Assembly (NCBI RefSeq): GCF_963576545.1
Contig: NC_083655.1
Span: 14,184,440-14,248,439, forward strand
Direction: 5' to 3'
DNA from: Limanda limanda
Lineage: Eukaryota; Chordata; Actinopteri; Pleuronectiformes; Pleuronectidae
DNA length: 64,000 bases
Shown here: positions 15,610-56,404 of the stretch, in pieces
Layout: each line of letters begins with the position of its first letter
Numbering within the stretch: position 1 is the first letter of the stretch
Program-made: the position numbers and the translations under genes
The notes under the pieces: generated by a model
Database searches by the model: none
What the model was told of the DNA's origin: nothing
The model's input: the letters and a program-made list of their open reading frames with translations, nothing else

Positions 15610-15630
15610 TCTGCTGCTGCTGCTGCTGCT
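15563..15630. repeat. (CTG)n trinucleotide array
   Basis: Fifteen uninterrupted CTG units (15563-15607), one CCT, then six more CTG units and a partial. The frames over it read poly-Leu on + and poly-Ser on -, with no gene context, so the array is intergenic. CTG/CAG tracts of this length are hairpin-prone and length-variable. Confidence 0.95.
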
Positions 15631-22395
<6,765 letters not shown>

Positions 22396-23950
22396 TAACG
22401 GAGGAATTTGAATGGTTGTCTAGGGAACATGCGGGACATCTCCTGACACTAGGTGCCTCAGACACACACTCATCTACACACAGAGCACATAAACACCTCG
22501 GCCTGTAACACACATATATATATATATGTTACTCGCTACACCGAGTGTGCATGGTAGGATCATTTTCACCCGCTTTTAGAATATAGACATTCAAGACCCG
22601 CTCTTATGAAAGAGCTTCCACAGTCTGGAAAGTGTTACCATAGTGCCGCTCGGGGGTGACACCTCCGTTTCCATGCCGTAACCTCCTCAGCCCCTCTTCC
22701 CACTCTTCCTGTTGTCCACATGAAAGGAAAAGGGGGATGATTAAAGAGACATTCTGTACATATTTGGTTTCATGAAATCACGTCTATATTAAAGAGGAAA
22801 GGAAAAGTGAGGACTTGCCAAAGAGCTTTGAATCTATTGAGACGGCAGGTACTTGGAACTCTGGGAACCGTCGCACACAAACACACTTAATCGTGGGAAT
22901 AGACACAGGATTTATATTCACTGTCCCCATTGCACAAGGCTAAAGCCCCCACAAGAGGCACTATTTATCCAATGTAATAAATTGGATTGATTGCATTTGC
23001 CGAAAAATGTTCTCCAGATGTGATGAGGTTAAGTGACTCATACTTGACCATCGGTGTAGAAAAGCAACTGTCCGTCTGCCATGTAAACCGGCACTAATGG
23101 GACTCCTGAGTGCCCATATTTTCACAGTTATTGTAAAATGTTAACTTTGTGCTCTCCAGAGTATGTTTTCATAATATTTCATTTTCTCCTGGATGTCTTA
23201 ATAAATTTATAACATTACCTATAACAGGCCAATTTGTTGTAAAAAAAAAAAAAAAGACAGTTTTAGGTGTGAAGGAAAATTGCTCTGCCTGCCAAAGAGC
23301 CCCGGCCAGCTGGAATTTACAGAACCATTTATAATCAACGAGTTTGGCTTTGTGTTGCCACAAGCTCCTAAATGTCTCTCACATTACATCCCAATGATGT
23401 TTTTCTCACTAACCTTCCGAGAATGACCTCATTGGCTTTGCTTTAGGATTTCAAGTAATATTTCACATTTGAAGTTTGGTTAACTTCACATTCATAATCT
23501 TGATTATGGTCTTAATTAATTAAGTCTCGTGTTAATGAGTTGTGAATCAAGCAGGTCGAGTCGGGTCCCTGTTATAAATCAAGCAGGACAAGTGAGGTCA
23601 TTGACAAGGTCAGGCAAGATCTACTCAGTTTCCACAAATAAACCAGTTAAAAGACAGTGATCGAGGAAAGTTGAGTTTCATTTCAATGGAAAACAGCCTG
23701 CAGCCTTAAAACCTTAGCAATCTGGTTGTATTTGATATTTCACGGCAATCAATAACAAGCCAATGTGTTAATGTGCAATGTCAGATGTGAAACAAATGGT
23801 CACGGTTGCATGGATACATCTGTGGTAACCATCTCGTCTCACTTCCGCTTGCCAGCGTTATAAATTTCACTAGCATATTCGTGCGCTCGCTCAACCAAGT
23901 CAGCGGGAGATCCTCTGATCGATTGACTGCAACAGGTGGGGAGAAGAACA
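22396..23950. other. Intergenic DNA left of the Tc1 element
   Basis: No gene is seen. A short (AT)n run lies near 22513-22527 and a poly(A) run near 23240-23254. Confidence 0.5.
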
Positions 23951-23952
23951 TA

Positions 23953-24165
23953 CACTCCTGATCAAAATCTTAAGACCAGTTAAAAAATTGCATGAATTTG
24001 CATTTTGCACTGTTGGATCTTAGGAAGGTTCTAAGTAGAGCTTCAAAATGCAAAAAGAAGAAATGGGAACAAGAGACCAAAAGTTGTGAGCAGGCAATTT
24101 ATTGAAAACAACAATTTAACTCAAATAGGCTGTTCATCAGCTGATCAAAAGTTTAAGAACACAGC
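23953..24165 (+). repeat. Left terminal inverted repeat of Tc1 element
   Basis: Matches the right arm at 26325-26529 in reverse complement, including TGCATTTTGCACTGTTGGATC near the end and TGTTCATCAGCTGATCAAAA at the inner end. Confidence 0.9.
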
Positions 24166-25219
24166 CTTTAAAAGCCAAAAAAAATTGGATTCCATGTAAT
24201 TTCTTGTCAAATAATCACACTGTGAAGATCTCTTGATGGCAAAGGCAAAAAAGCTCACCGTCTTTGAACGTGGTAGGATTGTTGAACTGCATAAACAAGG
24301 CCTCTCACAACGCGCCATCGCTGCTGAGGTTGGACGCAGTAAGACAGTCATTTTGCATTTCTTAAAAGATCCTCAGGGTTATGGAACAAAAAAATTAAGT
24401 GGTAGACCCAAAAAAATCTCACCCGCGGTGAGCCGGAGGATCCGAATGGCTGTCCGTCAAGACACGGGACGATCCTCGTCCCAAATTAAGGCCATTACTG
24501 GTGCTGACTGCAACCCAATAACCATCAGACGGCATCTGCGAAGGAAGGGCTTCAAAAACAAGAAACGTCTTCAAAGGCCACGTCTCCTTCAACGCCACAA
24601 AATTGCCCGTTTAGACTTTGCAAGGGAGCACCGAACATGGGCCATTCAAAGGTGGAAGAAAGTTTTATTCTCTGATGAGAAGAAATGTAACCTTGATGGT
24701 CCTGATGGCTTCCAACGTTACTGGCATGACAAGGAGATGCCACCTGAGATGTTTTCTACGCGGCACAGTGGAAGGGGGCGCCATCATGATCTGGGGTGCT
24801 TTTTCCTTCAATGGAACAATGGAGCTCCAGGTTGTGCAGGGGCGTCAAACAGCAGCTGGCTATGTGGAGATGTTGCAGCGGGCATCCCTCATGACTGAGG
24901 GCCCTCGTCTGTGTGGTAACGACTGGGTTTTTCAGCAGGACAACGCTCCAATTCACAATGCCCGTCTGACCAAGACTTTTTCCAGGAGAATAACATCACT
25001 CTTTTGGACCATCCTGCATGTTCCCCTGATCTTAATCCAATTGAGAACATTTGGGGATGGATGGCAAGGGAAGTTTACAAAAATGGACTTCAGTTCCAGA
25101 CAGTGGATGCCCTTCGTGAAGCCATCTTCACCACTTGGCGCAACATTCGCACTAGCCTTTTGGAAACACTTGCATGAAGCATGCCAAAACGAATTTTTGA
25201 AGTGATCAACAATAATGGT

Positions 25220-26242
25220 AGCCTGGGTGCCAGACGAACTTAGCCCCGCCCACAACATTTGTTGTTCGGGAAGTTCGGTCTGGCATCGCTCCGTTGGGGA
25301 GAAACTATGATAGACCCGAAGCTGGTCGATCCAATCAAATCGTCAGGGCGGGCTTTATACGATGATTGACAGATGATCTACAGTGACGTAATCAACCACG
25401 TCACCAGAGAGCGCTGCCTGCAGAGCTGAGATGTGTCAATGCTGCCATCGAGTCTGTTTCAGAGACATCGACAGCGCATTCATTTTGAAAGACGAACAGA
25501 GGAACGTGATCAAGGCATTTGTAGATCGAACAGATGTTTTTGCCGTCCTCCTACGGGATTCATAAAAAGTTTAATTTATCAGCTGGCCCCGATGCTGCAG
25601 CCACACAAGCAGTCATATAAATAAAAAGAGAGTGGGGGGGGGGGGGCGGCGCTACGCTCCTCAGCACATATGAGACAAAAAAGACACAAGTTGGGACGCT
25701 GTTGCAGTTAATGTTGGAGCAACAAGAAAATGTAAAATTATTAGCTGCCGTTTCTCCTCCTCACTGTCCTCCTGCAGAGCCATGACAGCGGAGCTCTGCA
25801 GCACATTGTGCGGATTAGCAGCTCCGTGGATTTCTGGTAGCGACGGATCTCTCTCAGAGCCTCGCGACCGGGACGCTCCCGGGTCCCGGTAGCGCTGAGG
25901 CTTCTTCACGCCGCCGCCGGCCGGGGCTCTCACGAGCAGCCCTGGTCTCCAGCTGCTTCCTGGGGGCTTTACCTCCGGTGGATATACAAGCGGCATTAGC
26001 AGCAGTTCCATTGATTTATTTAGAGAGTGAACAAACTCGTGAAACAGACAACTGACAACAACTATGCGTCGCTTGACATACGTCACATACTACGTTGCTC
26101 TGATTGGTTGTAGGTCTATCCAATTGAGCGAAGAGGCATTTTGTTTCCTGGTTCTGTAGAAACACGCCCCATAATCACAGCCCAATGGAGCGGTCTCAGA
26201 CTCATATTCTGACTAGAATAATGAGTATGACAACGTCAGGCT
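25220..26242. mobile_element. Nested non-autonomous DNA element (1,023 bp)
   Basis: The insert is flanked by identical 11-bp duplications ACAATAATGGT (25209-25219 and 26243-26253) within the transposase 3' end. Both termini begin AGCCTG when read inward. Each end has its own subterminal hairpin. On the left, GCCAGACGAACTT (25230-25242) pairs with AAGTTCGGTCTGGC. On the right, ACTCATATTCT pairs with AGAATAATGAGT near 26200-26223. No transposase is seen. The middle holds a helicase-like remnant and a GC-rich antisense frame of 141 aa (25661-26086). A 9-11-bp duplication suggests a Mutator- or IS4EU-like mechanism, but the superfamily is not settled. Confidence 0.8.
25479..25612 (+). pseudogene. 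RecQ-like helicase remnant
   Basis: One frame from 25479 reads FILKDEQRNVIKAFVDRTDV followed by FAVL. After a one-base frame change at about 25550 the neighbouring frame reads PTGFIKSLIYQLAPML. Together these match the start of a superfamily-2 DNA helicase of RecQ type: the Gln-containing motif 0 region followed by Walker A, PTGxGKS. The second Gly of Walker A is Ile here and the frame is broken, so it cannot bind ATP normally. It is a captured or residual fragment inside the nested element. Confidence 0.6.
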
Positions 26243-26619
26243 ACAATAATGGTGGAGCTACTCCTTACTGAGTCAGTTTTTGACACTTTAATTTCTGTTT
26301 TAAGAGGGTTTTTTTTTTTTTAGCTGTGGTCTTTTGATCAGCTGATGAACAGCCTCATTCAGTTAAATTGTTGTTTTTAATAAATTGCCTGCTCACAACT
26401 TTTGGGCTCTTGTTCCCATTTCTTCTTTTTGCATTTAGAAACTCTACTTAGAACCTTCCTAAGATTCAACAGTGCAAAATGCAAATTCATGCAATTTTTT
26501 AACTGGTCTTAAGATTTTGATCAGGAGTGTATCTCTGGAAGCCGTGCCACACTCGATACAGACAAAGATGTACAGAGAGTGTCAATGTGCTATATACAAA
26601 AACATGTGATCTCAGCAGC

Positions 26620-28556
26620 TCTTCTGCCTCAACCCACTGCTCTGGCCCTCACCTGCTGCACTGGAGGACTACAGGCCGGTGGCACTGACCTCTCACATCA
26701 TGAAGGTCATGGAGAGACTGGTCCTGGCACACCTCAGGCCGCTGGTGTCCCCATCACAAGACCCCCTGCAGTTTGCATATCAGCCCCATGTTGGGGTTGA
26801 TGATGCAATCATCTACCTGCTGCAGAAGGCTTATTCCTCCCTGGACAGACCCAACACCTCAGTCCGGATCATGTTCTTCGACTTCTCCAGCGCCTTCAAC
26901 ACCATCCAGCCCAGACTGCTGAAGGCCAAACTGGAGGGCACGCAGGTGAGTGCTCCCCTCATCACTTGGGTCGATGACTATCTGACGGGCAGACCGCAGT
27001 TTGTGAGATTACAGAACTGTGTGTCTGGTCGTCTGATCAGTAACATCGGGGCCCCCCAGGGAACTGTACTGTCCCCCTTCCTCTTCACCACATACACTGC
27101 TGACTTTCAGCACTGCACTGAGTCGTGTCATCTACAGAAGTTCTCTGATGACACGGCCATTGTGGGGTGTGTTGAGGGCGGGGGGGAGGCTGAGTACAGG
27201 GACCTGGTTGACCGCTTTGTGAAGTGGTGTGGGGAGAACTGCATGCAGCTCAACGTGGCGAAGACGAGGGAGATGGTGGTGGACTTCAGGAGGAACAAGC
27301 CCCTGCCCTCTCCTGTCTGCATCGGTGGGACGGATGTGGAGGTGGTGTCGGCATACAAGTACCTGGGTGTCACTCTGGACAATAAACTGGACTGGTCCAC
27401 CAACACACAGGCCGTCTACAAGAAGGGCCTGAGCCGGCTTTACTTCCTGAGGAGGCTCAGGTCCTTCCACGTCTGCAACAAGATGCTGCAGATGTTCTAT
27501 CAGTCTGTTGTGGCGAGCACCATCTTCTTTGCTGTGGTGTCCTGGGGTGCGGGCATCAAGGCAAAGGACGCCAACAGACTGAAAAAACTCATCAGGAAAG
27601 CAGAGTCTGTGGTTGGCTCTAAGCTGGTCACCCTGGAGGAGGTGGTGGAGGACAGGATGCTGGCAAAACTGCTGGCAATCATGGACAATCCCTCTCACCC
27701 CCTCCACAAAACACTGGACAAGCTAAGGAGCAGCTTCAGCCACAGACTCATTCAACCCCGCTGCTCTAAGGAACGATACAGGAAATCGTTCCTCCCAACT
27801 GCAATAAGACTGTTCAACTCATCCACCTCTGTCAGAGCCACCATCACAGAACTGCACTAAACCTGTCTCCTTGCACTGTGTACCTGTACAACCGCTCCTT
27901 ATACACTTACTTCACATCATATGTGATATGTGTGCATATAAACCATATTGATATTATATATCATTTTATACAGTAATATTGTCTTTTGCACACTCTGTAT
28001 ACATATTCTTAGACTCATAGTATATTATATTACCTATTGTATAGTCAAATACTTATATTCATATTCATACTTCTACTATATATCATATCATACTCTCTGT
28101 ATATTCTTGTTTACATAAGTCTATATACACATATTTATTTATGTGTACATGTTATAATTACTATTATTATATCACCCTTACTATTATTATTATATATACT
28201 GTTGCTGCCATTATTACCATATACTGCTTTTATATTGGTATAATTACTATCATATATAAATATATATTATGTTATATTGTATACTATATATACTGTACTA
28301 TTCTTATATACTGTCTAACAATACCATTACCATCATATCATCAGTACTTTTACCATCATCTTGCCAATGCACCTTATCTACCTATTTTATTGTATTTTTA
28401 TCTTGTGCTTCTGTTTTTTTATTCTTTCTACCTTTTATTTTTAATTTTATTCTATTGTATTGTATTGTATTGTATTTTATTGTATTCAATTATACCGGCT
28501 GCTATGACAACTTAATTTCCCTTCGGGGATGAATAAAGTACTCTATCTATCTATCC
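26620..28556 (+). mobile_element. 5'-truncated L2-like LINE
   Basis: The reverse transcriptase frame starts abruptly at about 26620 without endonuclease. It ends at 27860 and is followed by an AT-rich 3' region with a TATTG pentamer run (about 28446-28485). The terminus GGGGATGAATAAAGTACTC plus (TATC)n to 28556 is typical of L2-type fish LINEs. It begins less than 100 bp after the right end of the Tc1 element. Confidence 0.85.
26664..27860 (+). CDS. LINE reverse transcriptase, C-terminal part
   Basis: An open frame with no stop codon covers about 400 residues. Upstream of a GTG it already reads LEDYRP, so no native start is present. Motifs in order are DYRPVALTS (RT motif 1 region), FFDFSSAFNTIQ (motif A, first catalytic Asp), GAPQGTVLSPFLFTTYTADF (motif B) and KFSDDTAIVG (motif C, the catalytic Asp pair). 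TREMVVDFRR and the thumb-region KYLGVTLDNKLDW follow. The cysteine-poor end ELH precedes TAA. The layout fits the L2/CR1 group. Absence of stops over 1.2 kb suggests a fairly recent insertion, but lack of the endonuclease domain makes it inactive. Confidence 0.88.
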   Translation, partial: EDYRPVALTSHIMKVMERLVLAHLRPLVSPSQDPLQFAYQPHVGVDDAIIYLLQKAYSSLDRPNTSVRIMFFDFSSAFNTIQPRLLKAKLEGTQVSAPLITWVDDYLTGRPQFVRLQNCVSGRLISNIGAPQGTVLSPFLFTTYTADFQHCTESCHLQKFSDDTAIVGCVEGGGEAEYRDLVDRFVKWCGENCMQLNVAKTREMVVDFRRNKPLPSPVCIGGTDVEVVSAYKYLGVTLDNKLDWSTNTQAVYKKGLSRLYFLRRLRSFHVCNKMLQMFYQSVVASTIFFAVVSWGAGIKAKDANRLKKLIRKAESVVGSKLVTLEEVVEDRMLAKLLAIMDNPSHPLHKTLDKLRSSFSHRLIQPRCSKERYRKSFLPTAIRLFNSSTSVRATITELH

Positions 28557-29159
28557 TAGAGGATTTGTTACTGTTGTGAATGTGTCTGAGGAGAGAATCT
28601 CCTGTTGCATTGAACATGTGTGAAAGGAAAACCACAGAAAAAAAGTCCTTCTTCTGGGTTCTTCTGGGGGACATGTCTGAGAATGGCTTTACTTTTACAT
28701 CTTTGCATCTGTTACAATAACAGGAGATGATCCGGAGTTCCGTGTATGTCATAAAACAGCTTATGATTACTTGCCACATAGAATTGCCTTGACTGGGTAT
28801 TTTCACTGGATAAGTCTTTGTCTCAGTCTTTGTATTTCTCATCACAACTGATGAGAAGCAGACTCCATTTACTTCACAAAGCATTGAACTATTCCCAGGT
28901 TCATCATTTTTCGGTGTCATTTTCGCAACTGGCAGCTCATTCCTGTATTTGCATGTGTGGGGAATTTTTGCAGCACATGTTTCGTCAAATAGATGAAGCT
29001 GTTTTCTTTATTTGCATTTTTTTTTTCAGTGCATTGAGCTCACTAAACCGCCGTACATTTTTCAAATGGAAAAATATTTTGTATCATGAAATGTCAGAGG
29101 AGAACTATTATTATCATCTTTATTTTTAGTAAAAAAAAAAGCCACGCGTTATCTCCCTT
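28557..29159. other. Short gene-free stretch before txndc5
   Basis: No exon is recognised. Two poly(A)/(T) runs lie near 29018-29030 and 29130-29140. Confidence 0.5.
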
Positions 29160-29411
29160 CCAATAAAGTTTGACCAAACAGGCTTCCGTACTCTCGGGAA
29201 AGCCGGCACTTGAGTGAGCCTGGATTCGGATTCGCAGATCTACACAACATCGTGACTGCAACTCACAGCTGTTCCTGCACTGATCTCCATGTCTGCTCCT
29301 CATCCACAGCGTGTCTCCCTCTAGACTGACGCTGCCGGAGGGGGCGTTCACGTGGACAGTCACTCTTTTTTGTACAGTACACCAGCAGGGACACACACGC
29401 ACACACTCACC
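29160..29411 (+). promoter_or_regulatory. txndc5 promoter and 5' UTR region
   Basis: GC-richer sequence just before the start codon. It contains a CACGTG core at 29349-29354 within TTCACGTGGAC, which is E-box-like and close to the XBP1-type ACGTG core used by ER-stress genes. No canonical CCAAT-N9-CCACG ER-stress element is seen, so stress regulation is only a suggestion. Confidence 0.4.
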
Positions 29412-36003
<6,592 letters not shown>

Positions 36004-36415
36004 AAAAACTGTGAAGACCGCGCCCACACTTCATATCTGACCAGTAGGACACCACTCTCTCTCTCGCTCGCTCTCATACAGAAGCGAGCTCTCCCTTTAT
36101 CTCTCTCCACTCGGGTTTGGTGGTCTGGTCTTTCTCCAGTGTTCAAGGAGAGAATGATTCAGTTTGGGATCTGTTGTATTTGTCATTGCTGTTATTCGAC
36201 CTCAAGTCTCCTAATGGGGAGAATATTGTTTCAGTTGGGCCTGCACATGAAGTAATACTGTGTCTGACATTCACTTTGCAAGCACTGCTCAATTGATCGG
36301 AACCAGAATTCCTCAGACAGGTAATGTTTATTAAAAGGGTAACACTGAAAAGGTTCCTGGTTAAAAATCAATTGTTTCTGACTTAAACTTCTGTTGCCAT
36401 TTGACTTTTTTTTTA

Positions 36416-36421
36416 AATAAA
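36416..36421 (+). terminator. Probable txndc5 poly(A) signal
   Basis: AATAAA about 413 nt after the txndc5 stop codon, preceded by an AT-rich stretch. Confidence 0.6.
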
Positions 36422-37731
36422 TGAATTTTTTTATACATGGGATCTGTTGTTAAATCATGAGCCATTAATGTTACGGTACTTGGTAAAAGCTTGCGTCATC
36501 CGAATGTTATTATTTTTGAGTTAAGTTGCGGGAAACTCATATCCACTCCACTAATGGCTCGTCTGACTTAACACTCAGGGAAACCCAGGCTAGAGGGCGC
36601 TGTAGCGAAGGCTGCGTTAAGGGAGTCGGACATGGAACAGGGACGCGACTTCATTTTTCTCTTTGTGATTAAGAGAAAATAAAAGATCTGATTAATTATT
36701 CATACTTGTTGGAAAGTACAGAAAATTAGCAAAGATCGAAGTCATGCACCGGACTTCTTTTCCGACTCCTCCCGCCCTCTCTGCTCCTCCCAGTGTTCAG
36801 CCTCTCATGCCTGGACCATGTCGCTCCATATCTCTGTTACTGAACATCTGTAGACTTACTGCTTCTTCTGTTCATTCAGAAACATCCATCAGACAGTCAA
36901 ATGTTTCCGTAGAACTTTCCTTTCAAAATATCGCCAAATTTATGAATGTAATTTTTCGCTGGCACTGTTTTCTAAGTCATCTTTTCAAGAAAAAGCGTGA
37001 CAGCTTTTACGAGTTTTCCTCTGCGGTCAGACATTTTTATAAAGCAATGTTAGTACTGAAAGAACTTAAGCTCAAAGCCAGCCAGGCTATCTAGCATCAC
37101 ATCACTTCTCTTAGGATGATTTAGTTGGTGTGGTTGATCCAGCTGCATCTACCATCTTTATCATTTGTCCCTAATAGGGGCAGCCTGTTGCATTAGTTTT
37201 CCGGTATGCTTGGAACTTTCTGTGTGTCTCGACGACCCTGAATTGGACGTAGGTGTGATCAGTTGAGTGTAAATGCCCAGTGTCAGATGGGATTGGCTCC
37301 TGCTGCCTCGTTGCCCTCAAAGGATAAGCAGTATAGATAATAGATGAATGGTTCTTAATAATCATTCTGATGTTATATTTTCTGTCGGTGGCTGTGAGAC
37401 CAGTATCTTGACTAAACAGGGGACTATGACTCTGCTACATGGGTATTGGGTCTGATCTTGGCTGCTAATTCACCATATACAACCAAAATAAACCATTATT
37501 AGCCTGGTTTTAACTTCCTATTCTCACTGTAAGCATTGGTTAGGTGTATGTTTAGTCTACTGCATACTGAGGCATAGCATGAACCCTCAAATCCAACATG
37601 TACTGAGGTATTTAACTGTCAAAGGCCAAGGTTTGAGTAGGATTCACAGTTTGAGGCTTTTCATTTCCTTTTCCTGTGTTTAAACATGTAGCGATGTAAC
37701 AAACTGCATCCATCCACAAGGCCGTGCCCAC
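36422..37731. other. Convergent gap between txndc5 and bmp6
   Basis: No exon is recognised. A 116-aa frame at 36744-37094 has no known domain. Confidence 0.5.
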
Positions 37732-38215
37732 ACCATGCAAATGCACAATGCAGGGTGCCATTTATTGTCCAAACCAGGTATACAAACAGTAAGACACAGC
37801 AGTTCTTTGTCAGTAAAAGTTTTTATGGATAGCACATGGTCTTAAAAAAGAAAACTCCAGTGAGAAGTTTTTTTTCCTTGTGAGTCATGGGTTGTGCTCT
37901 TCCCATGGATTTTGTACAAAAAAGGGTAAATAATGGCAAGTTGTAACATGAGATTTCATAATAAATTTTTTCAAAAATAAGTTTTCATTGTGTTTTTGCA
38001 TCTGTCTTTGTTATTAAGGTATGTGATTTTTCTTTTTTAATAAAAGGTGCAATAAATAAGCTGAGAATGTACAAGTATTTACAATAAAACAGTCTAAACA
38101 TGATCACAAATGTAAACAGCAGCTTACCAGAGGTATATTTTGTAATTTTATAGTTGGTTAGTCATGTAAGGTAATTTGATTCTTTACTGGTATTAGTTTT
38201 TCATTATAATATGGT
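37732..38215 (+). repeat. Repeat R2, copy 2 (intergenic)
   Basis: Same orientation as copy 1 in txndc5 intron 9, about 2.3 kb away and longer. The copies are diverged, with several indels, so they are old. Confidence 0.75.
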
Positions 38216-38830
38216 CTCTAAAAGCCATTCAAAGCTCACAGTAACATGTTCAAATGGAGAGAGTGTTTGCTACTGGACACACTTCTCGACATAATTTTAC
38301 CCTCCGGGGTGAAAAAGCAAAGGGCTAATTTCAGACAGCTGGCACAGGAACGGTTCTGTCGGCCGGTGTGCGCCTCGCTAAATGTTTTTCCATGATGTCT
38401 CCCGAGCTGTCCGGGCTGGAACGTTTGTTAACTTTGCGAGTGCAGCAACGTGGAAATGGCCATTTGTGGTACGTCGGAGGGATAAGGCTTTAGTCTTCAG
38501 TTCTTTGGAGGAAAAACACCAGTTTAGCCAGAACATGCATCGGGAGCTGAACCAGCCCGGCGAGTCGCAGCTCAGCTTGAGCCCGGCAAATATTGACACG
38601 GAGCGGATATTCGCAGCGGTGCACTGCTAAAATAGTGTGCGGTTACTTTGGTTTGGTCCATATTATATTCTAGGAAGGCAAATATGGCTTGAGAAGAAAA
38701 TACATCAGGAAAAGAGGAAGGAAATATGAAACAAACGAGTCCAATCGTTCAGTCAGTATTAGATTGTTTGGGTTGACGGCATCTGAAGAGGAAACTGCTC
38801 TCGTGTTTTTTTTCCATCTGACTCAAACCA

Positions 38831-38836
38831 TTTATT
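38831..38836 (-). terminator. Possible bmp6 poly(A) signal
   Basis: TTTATT on + (AATAAA on -) about 580 nt past the bmp6 stop codon. Other hexamers lie further away, for example near 37763, so the real 3' end is uncertain. Unassigned GC-richer sequence at 38340-38640 would be 3' UTR if the longer end is used. Confidence 0.35.
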
Positions 38837-39417
38837 TTATGTCATTGAGTTGAGCATCTTGGTTTTAAATATATATAACTATATATATAATGTATATATA
38901 TATTTGTATGGGAGAAGGGAAAGTAAGCAGCACTTAGACTGGTCCCCCAACAGTTCAGGTTTGCCCTCGCCCTCTCAGTGAGGGAGAAGGTGCAGTAGCC
39001 TCTTCGGCATCCATACACACTCTTCCATAAACACATAATACGCAGACAGACTGACCCCCTTGCAACACACACACATGATCATTCATTCACCTGCAGACCC
39101 CTGGAGGAAAGACTCCACTCCGAAGCCAGTAAAGAGGGCGATTGACCCTTTGGTGACTCAGCAATGGAGTAGGGGGAAGTCGGACGTTTTCTCAATGGTC
39201 CCTACTTAGTTTGATGCCTCGTTGACAAATGAGCTTTTGAGCTGTCCAGGATTCTTGGAATACAACGCGTAAAGGGCGGACCTTCCTTGCAGGCTGAGGA
39301 TTTGTGCAGAAACTACTGGAGGTCAAACTCACTCAGGAGTCGCTGGTGCAGTTGCAGCCCTTTGTCAACCCCCCTTATTTTTTATATCAGTTCAAATATT
39401 ATTGGTCCTTGAAGGTG

Positions 39418-55664
<16,247 letters not shown>

Positions 55665-56404
55665 CTGTGGGATGAACACACACAAACACTGAGCGTCACA
55701 ATACTATCCACAGACAGAGAGAGTGAGAGAGAGAGAAACTACCCATCTACTCTCTCTGCATGATGTTATGAACTGTTATGCAAGTTTGCTCCTCTACAAG
55801 TTATCTAAATCTGATGCTTTTCCAATGGCTCCTCTCCCATTCATGGTTCCTTCACTACAAAAGGGATGAAACTGCATATGTACAAACAGGGCTTGAGTCT
55901 AAAAATAGACAGTAGTGATTGATGAGTGGGTATTCTTTTCACACACTGCGCTGAGGTCAACCAAAGAAGCCTTCTAAACGATCACATGATTTATACTTAA
56001 GGTCTAATAGGTTTCATGGCTTCCTGTTTCCCTAAATAAACCCCTGTTATCATCAGTCCAAAGCAAAAGCCCTTGATTTTTTCAGCGGCAGCGAACTTAA
56101 GAGACGCTGTGCGACCACTTCTGACAGAGTGAAATGACAAAAACCAACAGAAGTGTTCCCCTCTATGCTTTTAAGTGCAATATGCACCATAATGATACTG
56201 TGCTCTCCGGAGAATTGGGTTCTGTCCCGGCTGGAGGTTTCTTCTCCCATGGCAAAGGGCCTGAAGAGTCAGAGTGTCGACGGACACACAGAACGCTGAG
56301 AGGGAAACGAATAGCGAGAACGATGTTTAATGCAATTGAATGATCACATGCAGAAATATCCATCCACCAATTCAGCCAATTGATATATTAGACCATAAAA
56401 TGTT

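Larger units (their letters stand above)
24236..26271 (+). pseudogene. Tc1 transposase pseudogene
   Basis: The ATG at 24236 opens a Tc1 transposase. It has an N-terminal paired-type helix-turn-helix ([20 protein letters not shown], about residues 11-30), a GRPKK linker motif, a second DNA-binding half ([11 protein letters not shown]), then the catalytic domain. FSDEKK supplies the first Asp, VFQQDNAPIHNA the second and DLNPIENIWGW the Glu. The spacing between the last two is 34 residues, i.e. DD34E. The frame breaks near 24760 and again near 24978. The nested element (25220-26242) then splits the last codons; the ancestral stop TGA is at 26269-26271, beyond it. The gene is therefore inactive, and any movement would have depended on transposase supplied in trans. 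Confidence 0.9.
23953..26529 (+). mobile_element. Tc1-like DNA transposon with nested insert
   Basis: Both ends carry the inverted terminus CACTCCTGATCAAAATCTTA, and the terminal inverted repeats extend about 210 bp (left 23953-24165, right about 26325-26529). The element is flanked by TA dinucleotides at 23951-23952 and 26530-26531, the Tc1/mariner target-site duplication. Removing the nested insert and its extra 11-bp duplication leaves about 1,543 bp, a normal Tc1 size. It contains one broken transposase gene. Confidence 0.93.

Noticed and set aside
27132..27707. 191-aa minus-strand frame
   Set aside because: Antisense shadow of the LINE reverse transcriptase, which has all the expected motifs on +.
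26679..27860. LINE frame as a host gene
   Set aside because: Reverse transcriptase motifs, the 5' truncation and the (TATC)n tail identify it as a retrotransposon copy.
36744..37094. 116-aa frame between txndc5 and bmp6
   Set aside because: No recognisable domain, no splice context, and it lies in the convergent intergenic gap.
38382..38630. 82-aa (+) and 73-aa (-) frames
   Set aside because: The GC-richer segment lies in the probable bmp6 3' UTR or its vicinity, and no family is recognised.
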